Positions 1-10,044 of a stretch of DNA of 64,000 nucleotides are shown piece after piece (position 1 is the first letter of the stretch; each line of letters starts with the position of its first letter). Location: the NCBI GenBank assembly GCA_019787685.1, contig JAHNUO010000023.1:124001-188000 (forward strand). Direction: 5' to 3'. Origin of the DNA: Chiua virens. Lineage: Eukaryota; Basidiomycota; Agaricomycetes; Boletales; Boletaceae. The notes beneath the pieces were generated by a model that had not been told where the DNA came from, did not search any database, and saw nothing but the letters and a program-made list of their open reading frames with translations. A program made the translations under genes and the position numbers.

Positions 1-975
1 TTCTGTTTTCTCTCATGGACAACTTTATGTTGCTTTGTCATGTTGTACTCATCCCAGAAACATAAAAATTCTTTTTCCTCATGGTCAAGAAAATTCAAAA
101 GCTACCAATGTTGTTTGGACTGAAGTATTTAGAACTTTGAACATTTGATATACACCTCTTCAAATTTCCATACTATAATCTTTGTACTTATTGGCTGTGT
201 ACTTATATCTCCAATGTACACCTTACATAAAACCAAGAATTTACATTGTCCCCACCATTTGAACCTTCAATTGAACCTGCTTATGTCTCACTACAATGTG
301 ACTACAAATTCGACTACACGAGTCTACATCTGATTTTTGTGCAAATACTCAAATGAAACCATGCTGATAATTTACCTGGACTCAGACGATCTCAGACTAC
401 TACTACAAACAAACAAAAATAATGTTTTACTTGAATATTGCCACCTTTGCATTGACACAAGACTGCCACAACATGTGCCAGTTACCCAACTTCGCTCAAC
501 CCTTCCTGGATTTTAATTTCACTCGGGTATCTTTGTTGTACTGTTGATCATAAATTTGACTACTTGAGTCTACATTTGAATGTTGTACATACTTGAATAC
601 TCAAATAAAATAAAACCTTGCTCATAATTTCCGTTGACTCAGATAATCCACTACCTACTCAACTTTACAACCCCCCAAAAAATAACCTTAAGAGGCAACG
701 ACGAGGGTGAAATGCCTCGTGGGCTTGTTAATATCTTTCAGGCCATACAATGAAGACAGACATATGTGAGAATTTCACCCATGGTGAACATGCTAAGAGA
801 CAGAAATGTCGCAGACCTGGCATGAGCGGGAATGTATGAAAACAAGCACCAAATATTCGGACCACACGCAATTGATAGAATATGTATATAGTCGAGACTT
901 GAGACTCACCCACGTAAAAAGTGAGGTATTATGTGAAAATCATATCAGTCAGTGGTAAATATGTGCGTGCATGGG
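1..975. other. AT-rich intergenic stretch
   Basis: I see no convincing gene here. The short open frames lack splice-compatible neighbours and look like chance. The stretch is AT-rich and contains a diverged direct repeat of about 95 bases (listed separately). Confidence 0.6.
306..655 (+). repeat. Diverged direct repeat pair of about 95 bases
   Basis: The stretch from 306 to about 405 recurs at about 552 to 655. Both begin with AAATT(C/T)GACTAC, followed by an AGTCTACAT block, a run of CAAAT motifs, and CTCATAATTT/CTGATAATTT near the end. The two copies are roughly 75 to 80 percent alike by eye with small gaps. Origin unknown; possibly an old local duplication. Confidence 0.5.
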
Positions 976-1002
976 CGCATCCCCGCCTGTGTCGGGGATG
1001 CG
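976..1002. repeat. Isolated copy of the 27-base imperfect palindrome
   Basis: A 27-base hairpin unit starting CGCATCCCCGCC and ending GGGGATGCG. It has exactly the same length and end motifs as the units clustered between 1616 and 2189, but lies about 600 bases upstream of that cluster. Confidence 0.7.
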
Positions 1003-1549
1003 GCCATCTGTGTACAACTTACACATACAGATGAGGCAACAAATTGGAATAATGGTGCGTAAAATGGTGTACATGCGCCATGGTCAGAACATATGAGGCA
1101 CAAATCCCACCACCTGCGGGAATCCATGCATGAAAGAGAAAAACCCATAATATATGGTTATCTATCATGATGAATATCAGATATGATATCTGAGTCGCTA
1201 CTTCAAATTGTTGTCCACTAAATATAATACACCTGATAGATAGTGTGACGACGTATCAGATATACCTTGGTATCTCTGACAATACAGATATTGTATCTGC
1301 TTGGATTTGCACATTTATGTGAAAGCTGAGTAGGCGACTTGATAGCACTGATATGATATGTTTCTCAAAACGGTGTTTGATGTCCATCTTTGACATTTGT
1401 GGTATAATATGTCTTGTGTGCAGTTGACATACATATGTACGTGATACCATGTGTGTCTGAGAATAAACCATGTCGTATGTGATGGTTCAAACTATAATGA
1501 TAAAAATCCATCCATCAGTGATCCCCATGACATAAAATGGCGTTGTTTG
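1003..1549. other. Intergenic, no gene seen
   Basis: AT-rich, with no coding pattern I can support. A degenerate relative of the 27-base palindrome (TCCC...GGGA core) may lie near 1102-1128. Confidence 0.5.
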
Positions 1550-1550
1550 A

Positions 1551-2255
1551 TAGAGTGTGGTTATCTAAATCACATGGACTTTGCGGATCTTTCAAACATG
1601 ACACATATAGATGTACGCAATCCCGCATATGGCGGGTATGCGAGTAATAAATGGACGAACAATTATGTCATTAGATAGCCGCATTTGCGTCTGTGGCGGG
1701 TATGCGATGTTTCGGGACAATGACTCAGTATTGCGATGTACAATTACAACACAAACGAGCAATGGGAAATAAAGTGACATTCAATATCGCATTGCCGCCA
1801 TGTGTGGGAATGCGGACAAAAGATGTACAGTTACAACACAATCGAGCAATGTGGAATAAAATGACATTCAACATCGCATTGCCGCCATGTGTGGGAATGC
1901 GTGACAAAATGTGTCAATATTCAATATCGCATTCCCGCTATGTGTGGGAATGCGGACAATATGTGTCAAATATGTGTCCGCATTCCCACACATAGCGGGA
2001 ATGCGATATTGAATGTCATGTTGTTTCTCGTTGCTCCTTTGTGTTGTAACTGTACATCACAATACTGAGTGATTCATTCATTCATTGTCTCGAAACATCG
2101 CACACCCGCCACAGACGCAAATGCGGCTGTCTAATGACACATTAATCATTCGTTTATTTATTCGCATACCCGCCATACGCGGGAATGCGTACATATATAC
2201 ATCTCATGTTATGAAAGATCCGCAAATTCTATGTGATTTGGATGACTACACTCTA
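1551..2255. repeat. Foldback element with a roughly 700-base inverted repeat
   Basis: The left arm from 1551 (TAGAGTGTGGTTATC, then AATCACAT, TTTGCGGATC) is matched by the reverse complement of the right arm ending near 2255. The arms meet near 1966. Inside are eight 27-base imperfect palindromes at 1616, 1680, 1788, 1875, 1928, 1979, 2099 and 2163, each starting CGCA or CGCAT and ending ATGCG. An 87-base tandem period (1740 and 1827) lies within the left arm. There is no transposase frame, so if mobile it would be a non-autonomous MITE or foldback element. Confidence 0.75.
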
Positions 2256-2325
2256 GGAAATATATATTCCGCACTTGATGACATGGTAGATTTGCGGCTT
2301 TGGGGTGTGAATTTGTAGGTCTTAC

Positions 2326-2793
2326 CTCTGTCTAACCCCCTCTGAATTAGATTAGATCCCTTTAAATACATTCCTGGGACGGATACCAAAGAAAGATCCT
2401 CTTCAGGTTGAGGTTGTGAGTGTCCCTCAATGCCGCCCTACATACAATATAGAACAGGATTATAAGCGCATATTTAGGTATCATCATGAGTAGATATGGA
2501 ATGCTCACCTCTTGTCCTTCAACACTGAGGTATGAAGAATTGGAGTCTGACGCACGCACGGAGACATCCAAAAGACTTATTTCATGTGCGCGGTGCGTTG
2601 GAATGAGATATGCATCCTGATCTCCGAGAGAGGTTGGGTCAATACCGATATATAAAGGATCCAACTCCGAGTCCGAGATGGTCGTCATGTGCATGCATGG
2701 CCTGGGCCAGTCGAAGTCCCGCCGGATGTGTCTATCAGAGTCGAACTCGCTGATAGCGTGGGATGCCCAGTTGTGGGAAAAATCTTAACCAAT
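2326..2793 (-). pseudogene. Two-exon gene fragment of unknown function
   Basis: Two minus-strand exons can be joined in phase. The upstream one, about 2793 to 2509, ends SYLSVEGQE at a GTGAGC donor. The downstream one, 2437 to 2326, reads GGIEGHSQPQPEEDLS and ends at a GTAAGA donor. The intron is 71 bases and ends TAG. The upstream exon is open beyond the first ATG (reading ISEFDSDRHIRRDFDWPRP), so the real start is missing. No domain is recognised; the product would be hydrophilic and acidic. The fragment sits between two foldback elements, so its ends may have been lost when these inserted. Confidence 0.4.
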
Positions 2794-2805
2794 CCATCGC
2801 GTGGA

Positions 2806-3342
2806 CACAACAGATTTTGGGATATTTGGGATAGGTTTCAATGTGAAGCTTTATGTCAATCCAATATTTAAAATTTAGTTCAACATATCCACCGTGTCAA
2901 AACTTAGAATATAGATGCACTTTAAAATCTTTGCCAGTACTCCAAGTATTCACGCGAGTGTTGCCAACAATCTATATTGTTGGCTATATTTGGGATATGT
3001 ACAAACAATAAAACTGATTCCCATATTTGAAGTTAAAACTAGAATATCGCACATAGAACTGGCTTATATGCAGGTACAGGCCAAACCATACACTGTATTT
3101 GCATATAAACCAGTTCTATATGTGATTTTTATTGTTCACACATATCTCAAATATAGCCAACAATATAGATTATTGGCAACACTTACGTGAATACTTGAAG
3201 TACTGGCGAAGATTTTAAAGTACATCTTTATTCTAAGTTTTGACACACTGGCAGTGGGTATGTCAAACTAAATTTTAAATATTGGATTGACATAAAGTTT
3301 CGCATTGAAACCTATCCCAAATATCCCAAAATCCGTTGTGTG
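2806..3342. repeat. Foldback element of about 540 bases with long terminal inverted arms
   Basis: The left end (ACACAACAGATTTTGGGATA at 2805) is the near-perfect reverse complement of the right end finishing ATCCGTTGTGTG at 3342. Complementarity continues inward for about 250 bases per arm, including the GTCAATCCAATATTTAAAAT block and an ATCTATATTGTTGGCTATAT block. The element is AT-rich and has no coding capacity. I could not define a target-site duplication with certainty. It looks like a hairpin-type MITE. Confidence 0.8.
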
Positions 3343-3453
3343 AATAGGTCTTCGCAGAAGAAGCAAGCTTAGTCAGACACGCACCGCCACAGACTATAGA
3401 TACTTTGTCTAGAAGCTCAAACCTAGTACTTTAGGACAATAGCTCCGAGCTTG

Positions 3454-5881
3454 ATGGAAGCGCAGGAACACTCGCTTGATACTGGTAGCAGTGGCACCGG
3501 ACACCAAAACGACAGCCACGACATAGATGCTTCAAACGATGAAGACCAACAGTTCCAGAAAGATCTTCAGCGCGCTATAGAGGCATCTAAAACCGAGTCT
3601 CAGAAACAGTGTACCACTGTTCCAATACAGAGAATTCAAACCGCTCAGGGCGCACAGACAACTTTTCTCTCTGAACGTGCACAACTGGAGAAAGAGAGGT
3701 TAGCTAGACTCAAACGCTATCGCGGAGAAAGCGATGATCACGAAACTTCCGAGGAGCGGTTACTTCAACCACCCATGAAGCGGCCGCATCTCTCGTCTGT
3801 TGAACCAACTGATTGCAGATTAAAGAAGCTCCAGTCGACGTCCTCTAGATGTAGTAGCTCGTCAAGTTTGAGCATACACGGAGCGTCCGGTTCAAATACC
3901 GCTGTGATACATTCAGATCCTGTTATTGATCAACTATTCTGGGACGGTGAACTCCACCCGACTGCAAACAAGCATTCACTCCCAAGAGAAGACGGAAAGG
4001 CAACTTTCAGGTTATCTGAAGTATTAGGTCCTGTGCGTATCCAGTGATGCATCCTTCTTCCGCGATGATCATAATTTTTCCCTCAAGAAAGCTGATATCT
4101 CGCTTGCCATCATCTCCTACTCTACGTCTGTCTCCTGGATCTATGAGTTTTTTGATCCACGTACACCTGTCATTATTGTTACCCAGCCTGATTCCTCCGG
4201 ACAAGCCACTGTCAAAAATGTCCTTCCCCACTGGATAATGACCGTCCCATTCCTCAGAAATGGTTATGGTTGTCAACATATGAAAGTGCGTCTTGCGATT
4301 ATTGCCCTTGTGTGCTCTACATATTCACATTGTTTCCTCTAGTTCATGCTGGTAGGTTGATTGTTTCCGTCTGTTGGGATACTCACTGATGCTCACTATT
4401 TCTTTCTTCGTAAGATCTTCTACAGAAGTGGACGTCTCCGGGTTGCAGTATCCACTGTAAATCTTATAGACTACGATTGGCGTGATATTGAGAATGTCAG
4501 TCGCTCGACTCACTTCATTTCCACGTGGTTTTGACGTTTTATAGGCTATATGGGTGCAAGACATTCCCCTACGTTCAAACCCTGTAGTCCACGAACTGAA
4601 AGTAGTGGACGACTTTCCATTTATTATGCAAAGGATCTTGCATGCAATCAATGTCCGTCCTGCGTTGTCAAACATGCTAGCGAATGATGTGTGCGTAAAC
4701 CCTCGTATTTGGTCCTGCCCTTATGACGTTCGTAGCATCCCAACCTCCCCCTCCGTTCAATGGAGGACCTTCATTCCAAATGGGATTTCTCCAAGGTTGT
4801 CGTCAAACTCATTCCATCCGTAGCAGGAAAACACGAAGGATGGGCAGCAGGCGTGCAGCCAGGTCACACTCGCCTCATGAAAGCTGTGCGCGATCTTGGT
4901 TTGCGGACCGGAAAAGGCAAGTCTGCGAGGGAGTTGGTCCTGGAATGTCAGGTACGTTCGTACATGTTTCGCTGTGACCAACGGCTGATTGGGTAGCGAA
5001 TAGGGTTCGAGTATCGGAACATATTCTACGCAGTGGATGAATGAATTTCATTGGTCTGCACGTGGTGAATCTGCAGAGGATTGGCTCGACGAACCCAAAA
5101 CTCGCCGATCTAAGCTCCCATGGCCGCCCGTAAAGGTCATTTTCCCAAGCGTCAAAACAGTCGGGGCTAGCGTTTTGGGTGAACCTGTGCGTGGAACATA
5201 TCCGTTGCTGCTCTTCCTGTACTTGAAATGTGCCGTTTGACAGGGAGGTGGAACCATGTTCTGTCGAACGAAGCAATGGGAAGGAACAAAATTTCCTAGG
5301 GAATTGTTTCATGACTCGAATAGCACGGGCGGTCGCGTGCTGATGCACACCAAGGTTCGATTCACTTGCAGTGCGTCAATACTTTATTAACTCATAAGTT
5401 GCAACCTCGTAGATGATTGTTGCAACCTTCCGCCGAACTTCACCATTCGCAAGTACTTCTAAATCCGATACCAAAAGCAAATCTACGCGTCCAAGTGCTT
5501 CAGACAGCGGCAAATCTAAGGTTGTTGTCATCTCCGACAGCGAAACAGAGTCGGACAGTGATGTGGAAGAGTGCGCACCAGAAGCACAGAAGGAGGCCAT
5601 AGGCTGGGCGTATGTTGGTTCCCACAACTTCACGCCTTCAGCCTGGGGAACATTGTCCGGTTCTGCATTCAATCTGACGATGAATGTAGGTTTTGTGTCA
5701 AGTACTTGTGTTCGGTTTCACCTTTGTTACGTAATGTTCCAACGTTCAGACGGACGATGACACATGCCAGGTGCAGGTGTGGCGTTCCTTGTCAACACAA
5801 ACTGACGCGTCGCAACCTAGCTATCCAAAGGAGATGATGACGACGACGACGGAGGCGGCGGTGGCGGTTGGTGACCTTTGA
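3454..5881 (+). CDS. TDP1: Tyrosyl-DNA phosphodiesterase 1
   Basis: TDP1 hydrolyses the bond between tyrosine and the DNA 3' end left by trapped topoisomerase I; it is a nuclear repair enzyme of the phospholipase D superfamily. Ten exons (3454-4032, 4088-4285, 4343-4351, 4415-4495, 4545-4688, 4736-4951, 5004-5186, 5244-5354, 5413-5685, 5750-5881) join with all introns in phase 0 and give about 641 residues. Near the N-terminus a segment like a ubiquitin-interacting motif (DLQRAIEASK) precedes a serine-rich linker. The catalytic domain starts at FWDGELHPTANKHS. HKD-like motif 1 is CQHMK-FML, continuing to STVNLIDYDWRDIEN; motif 2 is MHTKMIVATF with GSHNFTPSAWG. The expected NYELG segment after SAFNLTMN is absent, so the C-terminus is shortened or was lost, and the last exon overlaps the tail of the convergent BCS1-like gene. 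The first ATG is at 3454. Confidence 0.85.
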
Positions 5882-7400
5882 CAGCAATCCACTTGTCCTT
5901 GGCTGTCGTCTGTTGTTGTTCCTTGGCGTCAGACGTGGCGCCGGCAGGTTTATCCGGTTCCTCCTCCGACGTCATACTCTCCTCCGTGTCGGCTTCGATA
6001 CCGCCGTTGCTGGTGTCCGACTCCGAGGATGACACAGATTCAGAGTGAACAACGGGGATGACTGCATCAGCGGGAGTGCTGCTTGCGGGGGCGGCGGTGG
6101 CACCTTCGAGTTTCATTACTGTCTCGGCACGGTGGGCCTTCTTAGATTTCGCTCGATTCCTTTTCTCGAGCTTCTGTACATGGTGCGAGTCACGTTGGGT
6201 CAGAAAAGGGATCATGAAAACAGTGAGAAAACAAGGAAATGTTTGCGCTAACCTCTCTCGTCTCCCTCTCGTTTTGCTAGATTCAGAAAGTAGATCAACA
6301 CAACTGGGTCGGGTCAAGGAAACGTTTTGAATTTACCTCCTTGGCAGCCTTCTCTTCCTTCTGCGGAGCATTGTCAACAAAGACTGGAACTGGCATATGG
6401 GATGGACAGTTACCTCTGCGTTCTCTTTCTTCCGCCAGCTAACCACGTTGCCAATCAGTCAGCGTGGTGATTGGGTTTAAAGCATCGCTGCATACCTCCT
6501 TCTTTTCCTTTGCCTCACGCTGTGGCCACGTCAGCCATTTCGAGTTGACAGTTTGCAATGAGTAGAGACACACCTCAGCCTTTTCCTTCTTGAGTTTTTC
6601 GCGTGTCTCACGTTCTTGAATGATCCTGGGAGGTGGTTGTCAGCCACCTTTCGGAAATGTTCGGATGTCAACAGACCAATCGCCAACTTCGTCTACACAT
6701 TCCCTTGGACGAACTTTATTCTTCAAGAGGTATCCTTGCAAGGCCGCCACCTGCGATAACTTGGGTGTCAGGGAAGGGAACCTAAATGACAAATGGAGAC
6801 CCACGCTAAGTTCGCCCTCGGGAATGGCGTCAGCAAACCTCTTGGCAAGCTCCGCAATCTCAGCCTCTTCAAGCACGGGAATGGCATGCCCGGGTCCACG
6901 TTTTGGCAGAGGGAGATTCTTCTGCGACACGTCAATCTTCTCCTGTGATGTGGACGACGGCGATGCAACTGGCTTGGAAGGGAAGAAACATTTGAAGATA
7001 CCCTCTGCTTGCCACTTTGTCGCGTGGGTAAAGTTCACCCAGACATCCATGCGACCCGGACGGCTGAGGGCCGGATCGAGACGCTCAATATGGTTGGTGG
7101 TGGCAAACAGCAGGCTTTAGATGAAGGGGTGTGAACATCAGCAAAAAACCCGCAGCCCAGCTGTTCCGGACACAACTCACCGGCCCTCTGCCGCAGCTAC
7201 TCCGTCAAGGCTGTTCAACAGGCCACTCAAACTAAGGGTCGAACCATCATTTGCGTCATTACTGTTGGGCGTTGATGGAGACGGTGTGGGTGCCCCAGTG
7301 GATGATGAATCACGACTGACGGAGCGCGTGAAAGCAGCATCCAGATCTTCTATGGATGTTTCTGGAATCCGCGTTTTAACGAGGATATGCCCATCATCCA
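5817..7400 (-). pseudogene. C-terminal part of a BCS1-like AAA ATPase
   Basis: BCS1-type AAA proteins act at the mitochondrial inner membrane. Only the second half is present: SIEDLDAAFTRSVSRD (Walker B region), a low-complexity loop, then GSTLSLSGLLNSLDGVAA, the exon-split LSRPGR arginine-finger region, MDVWVNFTHATKWQAEGIFK, and a helical segment ending RPRECVDEVGDW. Further small exons follow (IIQERETREKLKKEKAE, charged KE-rich pieces), and a final exon ends in a proline/serine-rich tail at 5817. Exons are open when introns with GT-AG ends are removed (for example the TG/G join between 6697 and 6647). The N-terminal BCS1 domain and Walker A are absent; sequence upstream of about 7390 belongs to a recyclin-like gene. 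Likely a truncated remnant. Confidence 0.7.
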
Positions 7401-8786
7401 ATCCTGTCAATATGGGGAGCCTGTTTCGACGCGCGACGTGAGTGTACTGATTCAAAAGACGCGTACTGTTATAATCGAGAGAGATGGACCAAACGCACCA
7501 TTGCTTTGTCAAAGAATACCTCCACCAGCTCTGGATAGTATCCCCAATATGAACGAGCTCGAAGAACTGTAAGAGCGGTGAGACGCTCGTCGTGTCTTGA
7601 TGTTCCGCAGGCTTGTATGATGACATGCGCTCAGTCACGCTACGGCAGAGGCTTCAGCGACGAGGAAGAGCGAGGAGGGAGTGATGGACTGGACTGACAT
7701 TCCAAATCCCCACGAGATATGCCTCGCCCCAAGGGCACTCAACAACTCGCAAAAAGCCTCGTCAAGCGTCTCGCGCACGCGCGTCCCCGTCGCACCAGGG
7801 TACACGGCGAATGTCTCGAGGCGTTTTATTGGATCTCGGGCGGTGTGGATGAACTGCAGCGAGACGCCGAGTGAAAGTAACAGGTCGAGAGCCTCACCGG
7901 ATGTCGACGTGCACGGACCACTAGATGGCATGGTGGAAGCGCGCGATGCCTTCACCATGGATCCCTGAACATCTTTGGTAGACGTCATTTTCGTACTCAC
8001 AACGCCCGACGTCGAGTTGGTTCGCTTGGATAAATCGATATCAGAAACCTCGTTCTCGCGGGCCCGACTTTCTGCAAGGTCGCCCGATCCAGCTTCGTCT
8101 TCCACACCAACGCGGTCACTTCCTTCTCTGTCCCCTTCTGCATGTGCGTCTTCGTCCTCGTCCTCGCACACCTCAAACAGCGTCCCATCCTTTCCAAAGC
8201 TTTCATACCCATTTTCTGCGGGTGAATCCATCTCCGGGGCCGAACCGACGCCGGGAACACCATTTCCTCCCCACCGTTGGGGATTCAGCATTGAAATTCC
8301 CTAAACGACGCCCGTGCCCACCGCTCCGACCCCAGTTCCGATTGCGGCGCCCATACCCGTACCGATGGCATCCACAACATCCACGCCAGCACCAACGGCA
8401 CGCGGGACAATAGTAACGGGGAGGAGAAGCATGTCGGTAAAGGACGCGAGTACGTTGCGTTTCATTTGTGCGGGATTTTGAGAGTCGAGGAAGCGTGTCT
8501 GGGGTTGAGAGGCTTGTGTTTGAGAGTTTGATCGACCATCGAGCGCCATCTTGTGCTAAGAGGAGTGAGAAGGGACAGCAGAGAGCCAAAATTAAGAGTG
8601 AATATTCGCCTTCGAGGATGTCGTGATCGAGACGGAACGTTCCCAGTCCTTGCAGATCAGTTCAAACGCACGTTTGAGTTCCTCCATCTCATCATCGAGG
8701 TAGTCGTCCATGTTGGGTTCAAACATTTTATAGCTGTTATTTGTGGTAGGAGCTGTGTCGCAGAGTAGGATAGGACGGATACGCAC
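7400..8786 (-). pseudogene. C-terminal part of a recyclin-1/Sec10-like protein
   Basis: Recyclin-1 is an F-box protein with an exocyst Sec10-like C-terminus acting in membrane recycling. Matching segments in order: MFEPNMDDYLDDEMEELKR (8724 downward), NPAQMKRNVLASFTDMLLLP, a GISMLNPQRWGG block, an acidic linker, LLLSLGVSLQFIHTARDPIKR, RVRETLDEAFCELLSALGAR, then after a 60-base intron ERMSSYKPAEHQDTTS and PLLQFFELVHIGDTIQS. Lesions: an in-frame TAG at 8301-8303, where family members I remember carry glutamine, and a one-base loss after IGDTIQS near 7525 that shifts MVEVFFDKAM out of frame. The N-terminal F-box half is missing, and after APHIDRI the sequence passes into the BCS1-like gene. Identification rests on motif memory. 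Confidence 0.6.
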
Positions 8787-8820
8787 ATGATGTCCTCGGG
8801 TTGCTCCACTTTGACTGCTC

Positions 8821-9405
8821 TTACCTCGCCCTCGCGTCCTCCGCTATGTCGAGCATCTGACCGCCGCTCACGTATTCGAAGACCATGTAGTAATGATGTT
8901 GACGGATGATCACTTCGCGCATCCCGCAGATATAGGGATGGTGGAGAAGCATGGATAAAGCAGCCTCGCGGATCGTTCTGATTTCCTTGGAGGCATCCTT
9001 GGAGGCCTGCTTTGCGATAGCTTCTGGAGAAGCGTTTGAGCCATTGGGGAGAGATGTAGAAGGGTGAACGCGGGGAAGGATTTTATGGCGAGCTAGAAGA
9101 CAAAACAAGACGGGGAGGATGAGTTGGGGTGTGCAAGGTGTTGTGAAGAGGACGCACCTTTTCTTCCATGACATTATGAATCGCGAGCTTGACTTTACCC
9201 ATGCTGCCTGCGCCGAGGGTCTTGGTGAGGGTGTAGTTGCCGAGGACTCTGTTTGCGGTGCGAGACTGTTTGGAAGTGGAGCCATCCTTGTGCTGGCGGT
9301 GCTTCTGGTCGGACATGAGCTGTTTGTCGCGATCCGACGAGCTGGTCTGAGGGGAGCTGTAGGACTGCGGGGGCATAGAGAGGTCGAGGTCTGGGGTTGA
9401 CCCAT
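8821..9405 (-). pseudogene. N-lobe fragment of a Kin1/MARK-like protein kinase
   Basis: The exon ending near 9168 reads [22 protein letters not shown], a glycine-rich loop typical of the Kin1/Kin2-MARK-Snf1 group, preceded by a serine- and glutamine-rich leader. After an intron the next exon should read [12 protein letters not shown], but the genome has ATAAAATCC, one A short, so the frame breaks at the catalytic lysine. Downstream segments ([35 protein letters not shown]) are recognisable. Then the kinase C-lobe (HRD, DFG, APE) is absent and recyclin-like sequence starts within about 40 bases. A clear truncated pseudogene on the same strand as its two downstream neighbours. Confidence 0.7.
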
Positions 9406-10044
9406 GGCCTCGCGGCAGGTGCGGGAAGAGGGCGTGGGATGGTGGTCGCGGTTGAAGTGGGTGTTGGGGAAAGAGAATGAATTATCGTCGTCGTCGTCAT
9501 CGGGCCCGGTGTTGAGGGTGTTGATGGGGAAGAAGTGTTGTGTGGCTGGGTAGTTGTAGTCGCGGCCGAGTCAAAGCCAGCTCCTTCATGTGATGCTGTG
9601 ATGTCCCAGCCATTTTCTTCGGGAACTCGTCCCAACACCATCGCGACTGGCCCTGGGTAGAACGTTGTCATCGTCGTAGGCGATCCCCGCCCGCTTCACC
9701 ACCGTTGATCAAGAACCCTCCCTCAATGGCAGTGCGGTCTCAACTGAGTAAATCCGTCTTCAGGGCCGTTGAGCCTTCCCAGAAATAACCCCTACTCAGA
9801 TCTCTCTCGCGACCATGCGTCTTACGAGTCGCCGGGTCATCATTTCTCCCCTGAAATTGGACCGCTCTGTAGTCTTTGCTCAAGACCCACTGGCAGCACC
9901 GCAGCCCAGAATGGATCCCTTGCTGCACCCACGTCAAACACTGAAGCCACAGAGCGCAGTCAGACTAGGCTGACACGGTCTGAAGCCAGATCCCTCACAT
10001 GTTCGTGTGCGTCTCTGTTATGACGCTGAACCACCGGTTCGATC
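9406..10044. other. Divergent spacer between kinase remnant and regulator gene
   Basis: The first 270 bases can be read on the minus strand as a serine/threonine/proline-rich leader that may belong to the kinase remnant. From about 9700 I see no coding evidence. The two flanking genes point away from each other, so promoters would lie here. Confidence 0.4.

Noticed and set aside
1616..2189. Evenly sized palindromes resembling a CRISPR array
   Set aside because: The units are hairpins in both orientations with spacings from 51 to 120 bases, embedded in a larger inverted repeat in eukaryotic DNA, with no cas genes.
7635..8291. A standalone 218-codon minus-strand gene
   Set aside because: It is in frame with the upstream piece across a single TAG and continues recyclin-like homology, so it is part of the recyclin remnant.
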